Positions 34,501 through 45,936 of a stretch of 64,000 bases of DNA are shown here, piece after piece. How positions within the stretch are numbered: the stretch's first letter is position 1; the number at the start of each line of letters is the position of its first letter. Source of the DNA: Meandrina meandrites (taxonomy: Eukaryota > Cnidaria > Anthozoa > Scleractinia > Meandrinidae); NCBI GenBank assembly GCA_963693305.1, contig OY855905.1, forward strand, positions 32,892,750 through 32,956,749, given 5' to 3'. The translations under genes and the position numbers were made by a program. The notes beneath the pieces were generated by a model. The model saw nothing but the letters and a program-made list of their open reading frames with translations, did not search any database and was not told where the DNA came from.

Positions 34501-37500
34501 TTCTTTAGAGTGACACCCATATGACGTGTACGCACTCAACCGAGACGGTTTTCACAGGAAGTGTCACGAGAGCCGCCATTCTCGTGTACTGATTGGCCTT
34601 GTTATTCGAGAAGGTGTTGCAAGTTTCATGTGGGCGGCATTTGTTTGCATTGCAAGATATTTTTTTGAGCGCTGTTTTCTGAAATCAACTTTTCGCTTTG
34701 AACGCGACACTTCAAAGAACTACAACTCCAAAGGAATTTGCCCCTTCTACGTCAAATTTGGCGAGCAGCTAGTTTAACATGTTAATAACAAAAATGTGTC
34801 GGCGATTTTTTTATTTTTGTATACTTTTTATACTGGAGCGATTTTTGTATGATCACTCCCGTGTGTTTTGGCCCTATTTGCGAAATGTCTTGTATCTTTT
34901 TATTGCAATTGAATATGACAAAACGCCGACACGTTTTCTTAGCGCTTGGGGTCCGGAAACCAAGGAACAAATCAAATTAGCAAAATACTAAATGCGCTTT
35001 GACTTGTAGCCTTCAAAAGGTGACTCAGGCGCTCGTGTTTCGAGGTTCCTAAAAGATTGACATTTCATTCTACTACAAAATGGTTTTTATAGATTGAAAG
35101 CCAGCTCAATAAGCTTTAATTTGATATAGGGTTTTAGCTGCCTACAATTTATTCCGACTGCACTATATCGTTTAGACCCGAGACACCCCCAAAGGTATAC
35201 GGTAACCTTAATAATGTTAGAAAACGCTCATAACAATTGCTAGTGGGCAAAGTGTCCCACACCATGAAAAATGAATACAGTTATGATAATTAAATCATGT
35301 GATCAGACATCTACATTTTGACAAACATTGTGCACAATTAATGTGAGTGTTGCCAACTTCAGTAATACTTAAGGGCTTGTTCTAATGTTATTATGTGAAG
35401 TTAGAAATATGAAAAAATTAATAGTTAATTAACATTCATTGTGCGTTCAAACTGTTAAAAATCATAGGTCAAAAGAAAGTGACAGCTTTCTTTTGGCCAT
35501 CTTGACTCATGTGGTGTGAAATCTTGGAAATTAAAACGAGTCTACTTTGAAAACCAAGGATGCACTACCATATATGAGCTATATAGGTATGGTAGGGTAT
35601 GGTGTTCAAGCAGTTTTGTCTGGGATAGAGTAGAGAAATCAGAGATTTTTGGTCTAGAACAGGGTATCATTGCCTGATCAGTGGTATGAGAAATTAAGTC
35701 CAGAATAGGAATAGAAAGAGAAAGAGGCTTTCCTAAAAGTAAATAAAATCCTCACGGCAATGTTTTGGACAGATGGCTTTCCATTAAAAACACTTATAGT
35801 GATACAGTTCTAAAAAGAGCAAGTCTGGGATAGGGTAGGGATTTTCTGTGTCTATTCTAGCTATAGTATAGGATTCCAAAATCAGCTGAACATGGTCTGG
35901 TATAGCGTAAGGGTTTCAGAGTCCCAGCGGCACACCCCACCCAAAAATATACAGAGTACCTCCCCCGATGATGAAGACAAAAATTGAGGAGACCATTCAA
36001 TTTTTAAACGAATTTTGCTTTCAACAAAATTAACTTAATTACCTTTACAAGATTCTGAACATTTTCTGTAAAGATTCCAAAAAATCCCTTTAAGTTCTTT
36101 GTGGTAAATGCAGGGCCAATCATCCTTTTCTGACGGGCATGTGCTTTGCCATTTGAAGCAAACAAGCCATTGCCAATACTTGGAATGTTTCTTTTAACAA
36201 AGTCTGGTCTGTCAAACTTGTGCCCATTGATTGCCACATATCTGACTAACTCAGGATCTGCCAGATACACTGTATAACCACCTAAAAAAATAAGCAAGTA
36301 TTTAAGTTTCACGTGATTTGATTTGTATTTGTCTTAATTAAGGATATGGTAACATGTAAATCTGAAAGAAAGGAAAATTAAGACAAATCAAACCACTATA
36401 AAAGCTCATGTATTAAGTCGCACCTTTTTGCTCTCATTTTGGGCTCCAAATCATGGGTGTGGCTTATCTACAAGACCACTGGGTGTAAACTGCAATCTTG
36501 TTCTTGCATTGGGGGGTGTGGCTTATCTAAAAGTGCAACTTATACACAAGTTTTTACAGTAGTTTAAAATCATTTTGTAATTGCTGCACTCAATCGAACA
36601 TAATCAAACTCACAATAAAATTTTGCCAATCGAACACAATCAAACGTCCGATTACTGAAAGATTGGTAATCAAACTCAGTCAAACGTTCAATTACCAAAC
36701 TCTTGTTCGATAGGACAATTTTCACATCACATGATAGGCACATGGTCTGTGAAATCACTGCTAGCTTTCCCCTTACCTTTTGACCCAGCTTTCAGTAATG
36801 CATCAGTCAATTCCAGCAGTGCCCATCCCCCCCCCTCCCGGGCAACCCCGGGGCATTTCCTAATGTTGCCTGTCCCGGGGGTGGGGCATTTGCGTACCTC
36901 GGGTTGACCCCTGGGCATTTGACACGTGGTTTCAAAACCGTGGAGTGAGTCGCGTATTCGTGATGGAGGCGTTTATAGGCCAAGACGTGGACTACGTTGC
37001 AGATTAGCTAGTCCATGAAGGACTAGAGAAGCTCGTGGATGTTCATGGATGTTTTTAAAGGTATATTTTCTGAATTTTAGATATTTCTTCATTGCCAAGA
37101 AGCAACAACTTGTATTATATTCTTTTATCACCTATCGAGAGATTGAAAACAATCAACCTGGGAGCGGGGCATTTGCCCGGTTCCCTCATCCCCACCCGGG
37201 GGAATTTACCAAAGAAATGCTAATGCCCAGGGGTTAGCCCGGGGGGGGGGGATGGGCACTACTGGAATTGACTGATGCATAAACATGTCGAAAACGTCAA
37301 GATAATGACTATACCCTCATGTTTTACTAGTTTCCAGCGCCAAGAGATACCGTCCGAACAAAATTACATCGGGTTACAGGCCCGTAGGGAGGGGGGTGCG
37401 ATGGGTGCGTCCTCACGGACCCGTTCCCCACCCCCCCTCACCCCATGATTCTTGGAAGTCCGCTTATTGTGAAAAACATTATCAAAATAAATAAATAAAT

Positions 37501-40473
37501 AAAGGGAAATTGTATTTCTGTGCTTTGACTATTTACATTCAATGGGTTGTTCCAGAAAAAATCCACACCCGCTTCCCCCCCCCCCCCCCCCCCCGAAGGA
37601 TGGGATTCTGGAAATTCTCGTGGGAGGGGGGGGGGGGTAAAAGGCTCTGGAAATCCACACAGGAGGGGGGTGTGAACTTCAAAAAGTCTTCCGCAGGGGT
37701 CATTTCAACCAATAATTCAAGTGCTTTGAATGTTTAATTCAGTAACACTTCAGCGCTTTCAGACCCTGAAAAAAGTAGAAATATTTTTGTTCAAATATTT
37801 ATCACCTGACATAAATGATAAGCTAAGTTCCTTCACAGGTCCTTGTATAGCAGAAAGCGCGAAAACAAGATACAAAATTAAAGAGGAACCCGTCACAACG
37901 TAGCACGCGATAGATGATGCTTTCAAAATTAATCACCAACATCTTCTAGACGTGATTGTGCATATTTTCTATTAAAATTCAATTCAATTTAAGCCTAATA
38001 ATTTTTTTTCCGGAAATCCAGGTGGGAGGAGTCTTTTGTCTTGGAAATCCAGACAGGAGGGGGTTCTTGTGCTTCAGGAAATCCAGGTGAGAGGGGGGGT
38101 TAAAAAACAACCCCATCCTTCAGGGGGGGGTGTGGATTTTTTTCTGGAACAACCCAATAAGGTCCTTTGGGTTGAGCGTCCACCATTTGTAGATTCGTGT
38201 GGTATATTTTGGACCAAATTTTGTGATTCTAGGTTAACTTCAATGATACATTCTTCCTAATGTCCTTCACTTTTACCTGCCTTGTTTCCAAACATGTCTT
38301 CAAAACGCATGAAATGCTGTCCAAGTAGCCTGTGTACAGCTGTCCCGCTCCCCTAAAACAAATCGCGGAGGTAATGTCTGTGTTATGGTGGTGTTAATCA
38401 TGTTCCGCGGTGGGTGGTTTCCCCGGAATGTGTGGTTAATGATCTGATTGGCTTTCGCTTAAACTATTTTAATTTATATTTCTGCATAATACCAAAACCG
38501 TGTTTTGATTGGCAAAAGTGTTCGCGTATTAGCTGGAGTAATTCCAAATTATTCCAGCGAGCGCGCAAGTCAACATGCCATGATGAGTTCATCTTTAATT
38601 ATTTGGGTGCTCTGCAGAAATTGTTTAGTCAATAAGTGTGACAAAAATTTGGTAGATGCTCGCAAGAGTACAGCATTCAACGCAAGGCAAGAAATATTAT
38701 CGTTGGACGTCAAAGTAGAGATAAACTCTGCCCACATTTGATTTGCAGAAATTGTCTCACCCTGCTGAAGATACGGTGTAATGGGGGTTGACAGGCCTGC
38801 AGGACTCCTACGTTCGTGCATGCATACATTAATTTTGTAGTTTGCCGTATATTCTGAAATTTGGTCTTTCAACCTTTTAGCTTCTCGCTTGTTTCTGAAG
38901 GGCACTATATGTTGTATCATTTGGAGGCAGTATAAGTTGAGTAGAGCCGTAAGTCTGTGGTCTAGCAAATGTCTTGAAAAAGGTCTGCACAGTTTCCAGT
39001 TTTTAAAATTTGACAACTCTAGCTCTGTAATTTGCCACACGTTAATGTGGTTTATTTTAGCTCATTTCTATTTGCAAGATCTGCTACAAGCTCTCAACGT
39101 GTTCACTCTGGAAGGACAAGGTTTGAAATTTCCATGAAAATGTTGATTACTTGCATTTATACTTGCGGTGTTTAAATTGATACTGTTACAAGATGTACTG
39201 ATCTTATCACAGATGACATTTATCTTTGTCCGGCCTCGCCAGAGACTGTTGCAGCTTTACTTTGAGAACGCTTTTAATCTTTTTTTTTTTATTTTACAGA
39301 GGCATTCTCTGTTGTGAAGGTTATGCTACGTGCATTGATTTGATTGAGCATTTTGTCTCTTGAGGCCGATGATTAGTTTCAACCTTGCTTGTTCGTTGTG
39401 TTACGTTCACCACGATTAGATTCAAATGAAGATTTGAAATCTCACACACGGATACCCGATATGATAATTTATGTGAAATTTAAATCGAGAACAGCAGGAT
39501 ACTGGAACACAATTAACGCCGCCATAACACAGACATTCCCTACCCGATTTTTTAGAGGGGAGCAGGACGGCTGTACACAGGCTACTGTCCAAGATAACCT
39601 ATTTTTCACAGTTTTCTGGGGGAGGATACCCCCACTCCCCCATATGTTCTCGCACCTGCGGTGCTCGGGATTAAGTGCCAGAGGCACTCATGCGTACCCC
39701 CCCCCCCCCACCCCCCATGCAAAATCCTGGCTACGGGCCTGGGTTAGTTCTATTTTGTTTGATTGGTTCAATGGGTTCCAAAATCGCACAGCAAAATTAT
39801 GTATGTTCGATTTTGTTTGATTGCCGAACCCAGTCGAACATCAACCGTTCGATTGGAATTTTGTTTGATTTTGTTCGATTAGATAGATACCTCGGATACC
39901 TTAATTAGATAGATACCTCGGATTATTTACAAAGTGTGGACATGTACAGACACTCAGGAGTTGAATTTGGGACCACTGAACACAAATCCATCTAGTGGCA
40001 GGGAAGAGGATTTGAACCCGGGACCTCCGGATTACAAGTCCAGCGCCCTAACCATAACCTCAGGTTATTAATTAGCCTGTTTACGGTTAGCTCCTAATGG
40101 ATTTTGCTTGTTTCGGTGATTTTGTTTCGCGTTCTGCGTTCAGCATTCTCCGTTCGGCAAACTACCTCGCCGTGAGGCTAGTTTTATAAAATATCCTCTT
40201 GAAGATAAAACTCTTCTGCTCACCTATTCCTATCCCAAATCCGGCATGATACATAAAAATCGGTGCATACTGCTCACTCCAAGAGCGTAGCTGCTCCAGA
40301 AGATCAACGCGAAGGAAAGTGAAAAGATGGCCGATCAAAGGCCAGGCGCCAGGCGGGACCGGAATCTTCTGCAGCGGTGACAACTTTTCTTCTACAAGTT
40401 TATACAAAAGCCACAGAATGATTAACGCCAACAACGACAGGAAAATAAATCTAGCACTGAAGATATCGTCCAT
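31597..40473 (-). CDS. Microsomal cytochrome P450, 499 aa (P450 gene A)
   Basis: Six exons in transcript order: 40473-40224, 36281-36043, 34243-33968, 33608-33477, 33133-32761, 31826-31597. They total 1500 bp and close exactly to a stop. The protein is a haem-thiolate monooxygenase anchored in the ER by residues about 8-26. A Pro-rich hinge (KIPVPPGAWPLIGH) follows. The I-helix oxygen-binding motif is AGHETTS (306-312), the K-helix ExxR is Glu363/Arg366, the PERF-like motif is DPGRF (about 416-420), and the haem loop FGVGSRTCIG has Cys444 as axial ligand. All catalytic landmarks are present. AGHETT and the loop suggest a CYP4/CYP46-like or CYP3-like clan; I cannot assign a subfamily. It diverges from P450 gene B. 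Its introns are loaded with MITEs. Confidence 0.93.
32052..32190. repeat. Partial duplicate of the P450 gene A exon 6 splice region
   Basis: About 130 bp here repeats 31803-31925 with scattered changes, including the word TTGCACACTTGTACGGCCAT. It copies the first bases of the haem-loop exon, its acceptor and the adjacent intron. The coding part breaks off after about 30 bases, so it cannot encode the loop. Confidence 0.65.
34338..35207. mobile_element. 870-bp TTAA-flanked MITE
   Basis: The ends are GGTTACCGTATACCTT and its exact complement, bounded by TTAA on both sides (34334-34337, 35208-35211), as in piggyBac-type insertion. Internal frames have no transposase motifs. It sits in intron 2 of P450 gene A. 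Confidence 0.7.
35569..35964. repeat. Dispersed repeat related to the one at 30785
   Basis: It shares CCATATATGAGCTATATAGG and the following GGTAGGGTATGG word with the 30785 copy, and ends in a C run. It is diverged and lacks coding capacity. Confidence 0.5.
36575..36720. repeat. AATCGAACAC/AATCAAAC tandem-like repeat
   Basis: Multiple diverged words of the type CAATCGAACACAATCAAACG. A related block in opposite orientation (TTCGATTTTGTTTGATTG) is at about 39745-39885, near the other end of the same P450 intron. Confidence 0.5.
36798..37280. mobile_element. 483-bp MITE in P450 gene A intron 1
   Basis: ATGCATCAGTCAATTCCAGC and the following GTGCCCATCCCCCC return as the reverse complement at about 37240-37280. 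C and G homopolymers adjoin both termini. The target duplication is obscured by the palindromic ATGCAT. Confidence 0.6.
37544..38155. mobile_element. 612-bp MITE with homopolymer subtermini
   Basis: It begins GGGTTGTTCCAGAAAAAATC and ends with the near-exact complement. Subterminal C and G runs are followed by repeated GAAATCCAGGTGGGAGG-type words. An AAT on both sides may be a 3-bp duplication, uncertain. Located in P450 gene A intron 1. Confidence 0.65.
38326..39584. mobile_element. 1.26-kb Mutator-like element with perfect 9-bp target duplication
   Basis: The left end is TAGCCTGTGTACAGCTGTCC; the right end is its complement with few changes over about 40 bp. CTGTCCAAG is duplicated at 38317-38325 and 39585-39593. 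The interior includes a reverse-strand open frame of about 156 codons (38570-39040) with no similarity I recognise, possibly captured host sequence. Inserted in P450 gene A intron 1. Confidence 0.85.
39960..40065 (-). repeat. tRNA-derived SINE
   Basis: Read on the minus strand, GGTTAGGGCGCTGGACTTGT followed by AATCCGGAGG and GGTTCAAATCC gives tRNA-like anticodon-arm and B-box sequence. The T arm and acceptor stem do not pair, so it is not a working tRNA gene. Confidence 0.55.
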
Positions 40474-40897
40474 AATGAATCCCGGGCAACACCCGCCGCG
40501 AGAAGTCACGAAAGGGCAGGCCACTTCAAAGCCGGGCTGCAAAGGCCAGGGACGGAGGGTGGGGTCGAGATTTGCAAAGGCTTGCAAGCCTTGAGCTCCA
40601 AAATAAGTATTTTTGCGCTATAGTAGTTGTCTCAGAATTTCAAATTTAAACTATTTTATGAGTTAAGTTTCAATGAAAAGTATTCTCTTTATTTTACATT
40701 AACCTCTAAGGTATTCTTCCTCGATAATAATAACCTCACCGTCCCCTACTGAGGAAAGAGACCTTGCTGAAGCCTACCTCCCAGGGCCATCTCCGCTAAG
40801 GGGGCGAGGTTACAAAAGTTTGCGTGACTGTGAAGAAATCATCATTTTAACTAATAGTAATACTTTTTACTTTTAAAAGATAGCTTAGCCCTCGAAA
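40474..40897. promoter_or_regulatory. Shared bidirectional region between divergent P450 genes
   Basis: The 424 bp between the two opposing start codons must hold the 5' UTRs and core promoters of both genes unless there are distal non-coding exons. I see no convincing TATA box at a useful distance on either side. It is unusually free of the MITEs that crowd the flanking introns. Confidence 0.5.
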
Positions 40898-43800
40898 ATG
40901 ATCATGTTTATTCTGGCAGTTCCTCTTTTCGTCCTTTTCTTGTGGCTGGCGTACAAATTTTTTAAAGACGAATTTTCCTTGCGAAAAATTCCAAAACCTG
41001 ACGGATCTCTTCCCCTTGTTGGTCATGCGAGGATTTTTCTACGCGAAAAAAACCATTCGAAGTTGCTACAGGAGTGGAGCGAAAAGTACGGACCAATCTT
41101 CCGTTACAATCGTGGTGTTGGTAAGTTCAACATTTTAACAAAACCTTCACGACCACCCATCTTAACCACATGGGAGGGTCCAGTATTTTTCTTACGAGGG
41201 GTGCACATGTTAATCAGCTGTGTTAACGCAGGATTTTTCTAACGAGGGAGTGCACATAGTTTTTTTTGTAGAATACCGCCTGGTCATCTCAGTGAGGTCG
41301 GGGTGCTAATATTTTATCACTGTATATAATGTAAACCTGTTACCACTTATGGTCTCAACTCTTTTCGTTACTTTGCATCTAAGACCTGGGAAAAGATCCC
41401 TACCTAATGATGTAAGACCTGAACCTACTTAACTGGTTTTAGAAGACTCCTTAAAGTATTTATTATCTCCTTTCAGATATAATGGTATATTGAACATTTT
41501 TCATGTAAATAAATTTTTAATGTAAATAGATTTTTCCTTTTTTTCCATTTTTAAACTATTTATGTTCTCGAAGATATTAGCATTTTCAGGCTACTCTATA
41601 ATTCGAGTATAAATACAGTTCAATTTTGATGTACTCAGTTTGTCATCTCTATTATTTAAGCCATTCCCCTTCCTGATTTTCGAACAGGAAAGCAGTTGTT
41701 TGAACAGAGTTATGCACTGTAGTATAACCTATATTTGTGTAAATGACTTCGAAACACTGAATCCATGTCATCACTTTTCATGGTCGCTCTTGACCTCCTT
41801 AATTAATTTGCAGCAAAAGATGGCCTGCTGCCACACCGACGAAAAGCTGCTGACTAGGATATGAATTAATAAAAATGTGAAAACATAGTTATTTGGTCCC
41901 AAAACCCATGTCGCATTGAGCTAGATTAGGAATTTAGCAATGTTATACAAACAATAATGTCAATTATTATAATGTCAAGTTTCAAAAAATTAGTTCATGT
42001 CACGTCATTAAGAGGGTAGGGGAAGTGGAAGTTTGTCATAGGGCCACTGGGCTTGACAGCCTGGGCGGCATACCATCCTGTGACCTTGCTTAGAGTATTA
42101 TTAGACAATCTGACTGGTTTGCAGAAACTCCCATAATTTGGGAGAGCTCTGGGTCATCACTGTTTTCAAGTTAACTGTTTGGGGCAGTTTGACATTCCTT
42201 TCCTAATTTCCATGTCAAAATAACTTTGAATTTCAAAGTTCCATTTCCAGCATGTTATCAAACTGTACATTTTCCTCACTATGCAAACATAGTCTTTTGA
42301 GTACTACTAGATATTTTCTTGAAACAAAAGTAGTTTACGTTGGTACTATACCACAGGTTTTAATTTGTGATCTTTCCTTCTTAATTAGGAGGAACAAGAG
42401 TCTTTTTGTCAGATCCTGATCTGATCAAACATGTCACTGTAACAAATTCCAAGAACTATGCTCGCTCTCATTATGTGAGGATCGTTTTACCCAGTATTGG
42501 TAATGGTTTATTTTCCTCTAATGGAAAGGACCATGCTGATCAACGTAAAATGATCAATCCTGCATTTAATTACGGTAATTTGACTGGGATGGTAGATGAT
42601 TTTGAATATGTTACAGCCAATCTTGTTAGGGTAGGTTGTTGTTGCTTTTTCCTTTCAAATGGTGATGGACAAAAGACTGACCACCAGTCCATATGCATGG
42701 ACTACCCCGATGGACTACCCAAATGGACTACCAAATGGACTACCCCTAAAAAATCCTATTTCACTACCCGGGAGCTCCCAGGGACCAATAATATTAAGAA
42801 TATTAATCATGTTATCCTTACAATATAAAGAGCTAACCGTAAACAGGCTAACTAAAGTGCACAGCAGGCTAACCCGAGTGAATAGTAGGCTAACTGGAGT
42901 GCATGGTAGGCTAACCGGAGTGAAAAGTAGGCTAACCAGAGGGTGGTAAAGGGTATTTTTGTGATCTGTGATCGGCCTATTTTTAAACAGTGAAATATGA
43001 AATGGCTTCTTTTTTCCTTGTGAATCGTGATTTCCATGGTTGCCGCAAACCGTGATTTTCCAAAACGTTTTCTTTTATTTCCCGTGAAGCATGAAATGCC
43101 AAAGTTATATTTTTTGTGAATTGTGAAAGGGCTGTTTTATTTTCCGTCAAATGTGACCACCCTCTAACCAGAGTGAAAAGTAGGCTACCCAAAGTGAGTA
43201 GTAAAAGGAGTGCTATTTTGATAGCTAAAATAGCTCAACCACCCTCGTTCCCAGTGCCTTTCAAGGTCAATGCAATTCCTGTATTTAGGCGCTAACGTGT
43301 CTGTGAGGATGAAAATAAAGAAGGTGCATGCAATGTAAGTAAAGAAATTCAGTTCTTTCAATACTACTCATTCAAAATAGGATTTCTTAGGGGTAGTCCA
43401 TTCAAGGGTGGTGCATTTTGGTAGTCCATTTGGGTAGTCTATCGGGGTAGTCCATGGACTGGGGGTCAGTCTTTTGTCCATCACCCTTTCAAATATTTAA
43501 ATTTTAGATTTTTTGACTGTTAAATTTTAATATCTGCTTGTTTGCTTGAGACATTGTGATATGACAGTTCCGATTGCACTCAAGCAGGTGTGCAGAAAAT
43601 TAATTGTACTTGGGGTGGTCAGTGAATTAGTGGCTGATTCAGTTAGAGCTTTGGTTGTAAAAATTAATTTTGATTTTATTTACAAGATATCTTTACTATC
43701 CTCACAGATGGTGACATTATCTATTTGAAAATTTAGGCTTTCTGCATGACAGTGTCTTCAATTGTTTTTGGAAATTGCTTATTTGAAATTTAGATTAATT

Positions 43801-45936
43801 TTCTAGTCCAAAGTTGACGAAATTCTGCAGCAACTGGCATGAATCTGAGTGCTAGTTACATTAATTTGTTATTTCGATATACAGCTCTGGACAAAACAAT
43901 TGACCAGTTCAGCTGACAAAGTCTTGGAGGTGCCTGTCGACACAGATTTGACTCATCTGACATTAGACATCATTGGGAGATGTGCTTTTGGTTATAACTT
44001 CGACACAGTACTCTCAGGAGAAAGTGAGATTGCAAGTGCATTTTCTTCAGTTATCAAAGGCATTTCCTTTGGCCGATTGATGAGAAAGAATCTCATTCCA
44101 CTTTATGACTACCTTCCAGTGTCTGAAAATAAAAGGGCAAGGGATGCTCTTGAAAGAACAGATGGAACTGTTCTGGAGGTGAATTCATAATAATCAGGAT
44201 AACAATACTATTTCACTCATAGTAGTAAGTTTAGTTTTATCCTTGTTTTGTTTTTACATAGTTCTGATGTAAATAATATCATCAATCCATCATCAATACA
44301 ACTTAAAAACAGGCCCTTGGTAATACCTTGCCAGGATCCAGTGATCTGAGGGGGAGCAGTGCCTGGTCATTCTATGCAATACACAAACAGTTATCTTTTG
44401 AACTCAAAGATCTGAAAAGTATGATAATGTAACAATCCAAACTTTGTTCCAAGATTATTAAAGAAAGACACAAAAGAAAAGAAGAAGGAATTGTCACTTC
44501 TAAAAGGGACTTGCTAGGCTTGCTAATGGACCAATATGATGAAGAAACAGGTGCAACCATGGACGACGAACTTCTCAGAGCCCAGGTATTTACCTTCATG
44601 TTAGCTGGTCATGAAACTACCAGTACTTCCATGATGTGGACCCTGTATGAACTTGCAAGACACTCAGACATAGCTGAACAGATCCGTGAAGAAATTCAGC
44701 TGGTTATGAAGGACTCATCAAAAGTAACATGGGCAAATCTGGCAGAGTTAAAATTTCTTGGAAATGTGATTAAAGAGTCTCTACGGCTTCACCCCCCGGC
44801 TTCCTTGGTAACACGTGTTGCAAAAGAAAATGATGTGATTGGTGGGTATGAAATTCCCAAGGGAACTACTGTGGCTCTTGGAATTGGCACTGTACACCAT
44901 TCACCAAAGTTCTGGAAGGATCCACATGCTTTTGATCCACAGAGATTTGACGAAACTGGTAAGTTTGTGAGAACATTCTAAGGTGGCATTTGCCGTCGTT
45001 TATCCAGCTTGCCAATCCTTGAGAGACAGAGAGATCTCAGTCTGAAACCAATTTGAATAAGACCAGGTGGGAGGTGTAGTGTCCTAATGGTTACAGGGCT
45101 GTCACAAAGATTTCATGTTGCCTGCAGGCATATGAAATTAGTACCAGTAGGCGAGGAATTGAGGGCCAAAACCGCAAGCAGCTAGAAGTTTTTGGTTCTT
45201 TTTTACTACGAAAGTAGCCAGGGTTCATGTTCACAACAGCTGGGGGAAATCCCCGGTCCCCAGCCCTTAGTCATAACCCTGGGTTAATTATGCACTGGAC
45301 TCCAAATCAAGGAGTCCAGGTCCAAGCCCTTGCCATTACCTTGGGCAGCAGAACAGTAGATACTGAGCAGGCACTCCTGCTTATGTTAAAGGAATGTGAC
45401 ACGGCAATATTGACTGTGAGCTGAATCCTGGGAGCGGAGAAAATTAAATTAGTTAATAATGAAATTGGAGTTGGGTGAAAACCCTGGCTGGTAACTGTGG
45501 CGATATTTCGTATGCCTTACATGAGGTATGCTATACTGTGTATTGAGTTATGTGTTCTTTAGATTAATTTCCAAACGTTTTTTGGGCCGTATACAATGCC
45601 GATTACAGTTACTTGCGATGGCCTAGTATTCTATTCAGGAAGGGAGTCTCAGCCGCCCATGATAATAGCCATTTACTATAAGTGAAACTCGTTTCTCTTT
45701 CTGCAGATGATAGTCACCCATCGGTCCATCCTTATGCTTTTTTGCCGTTTTCTGCTGGTCCTCGCTCGTGTATAGGGAATAAGTTCGCCATGGTGGAGAT
45801 GAAAGCTGTGTTATCCACTCTTGTACAACAGTTTGCCTTTGAAGAGATTCCTGGATTCACTGTGACGCCAGTTGCTCAATTGACAGTGAAGCCAGACCCG
45901 CCTTTACGGTTGAGGATAAGAAAACTTGCCAATTAA
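40898..45936 (+). CDS. Microsomal cytochrome P450, 497 aa (P450 gene B)
   Basis: Five exons: 40898-41120, 42389-42630, 43885-44178, 44454-44958, 45707-45936. They total 1494 bp, in frame. The N-terminal anchor is [20 protein letters not shown], followed by the hinge [14 protein letters not shown]. The I-helix AGHETTS is at 304-310, ExxR is Glu361/Arg364, FDPQRF is the PERF-like motif, and the haem loop [10 protein letters not shown] has Cys443 as iron ligand. It is a complete, probably active ER monooxygenase; the substrate is unknown. Splice positions and phases match gene A, except that exons 4 and 5 of gene A are one exon here. The proteins are clear paralogs, for example TDLTHLTLD in both. 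A MITE occupies intron 2. Confidence 0.94.
42661..43485. mobile_element. 825-bp Mutator-like MITE with 9-bp target duplication
   Basis: The ends are GGTGATGGACAAAAGACTGA and the exact complement. CTTTCAAAT is duplicated at 42652-42660 and 43486-43494. Subterminal ATGGACTACCC words are repeated, and an internal array (about 42837-42945) repeats a 20-22-bp unit containing GTAGGCTAACC. In intron 2 of P450 gene B. Confidence 0.85.
45227..45400 (+). repeat. Possible degraded SINE
   Basis: The segment CACTGGACTCCAAATC, then AGTCCAGGTCCAAGCCC, has a tRNA-like arm and a weak B box. It lies in the last intron of P450 gene B. Support is modest. Confidence 0.3.

Noticed and set aside
30785..35964. Possible CRISPR-like or regulatory repeat array
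   Set aside because: The AGGGTATG words are irregularly spaced and diverged, belonging to a dispersed eukaryotic repeat; there are no regular spacers.
39960..40065. tRNA-Thr-like sequence on the minus strand
   Set aside because: An anticodon-like TGT arm and B box are present, but the T stem and acceptor stem do not pair, so a SINE is more likely.
43805..43850. Possible extra P450 B exon ([10 protein letters not shown]) between exons 2 and 3
   Set aside because: It would need a poor GC donor (CTGGCATGA), and joining exon 2 directly to exon 3 gives NLVR-LWTKQL in phase 0, matching NLVK-VWSGKL in the paralog.
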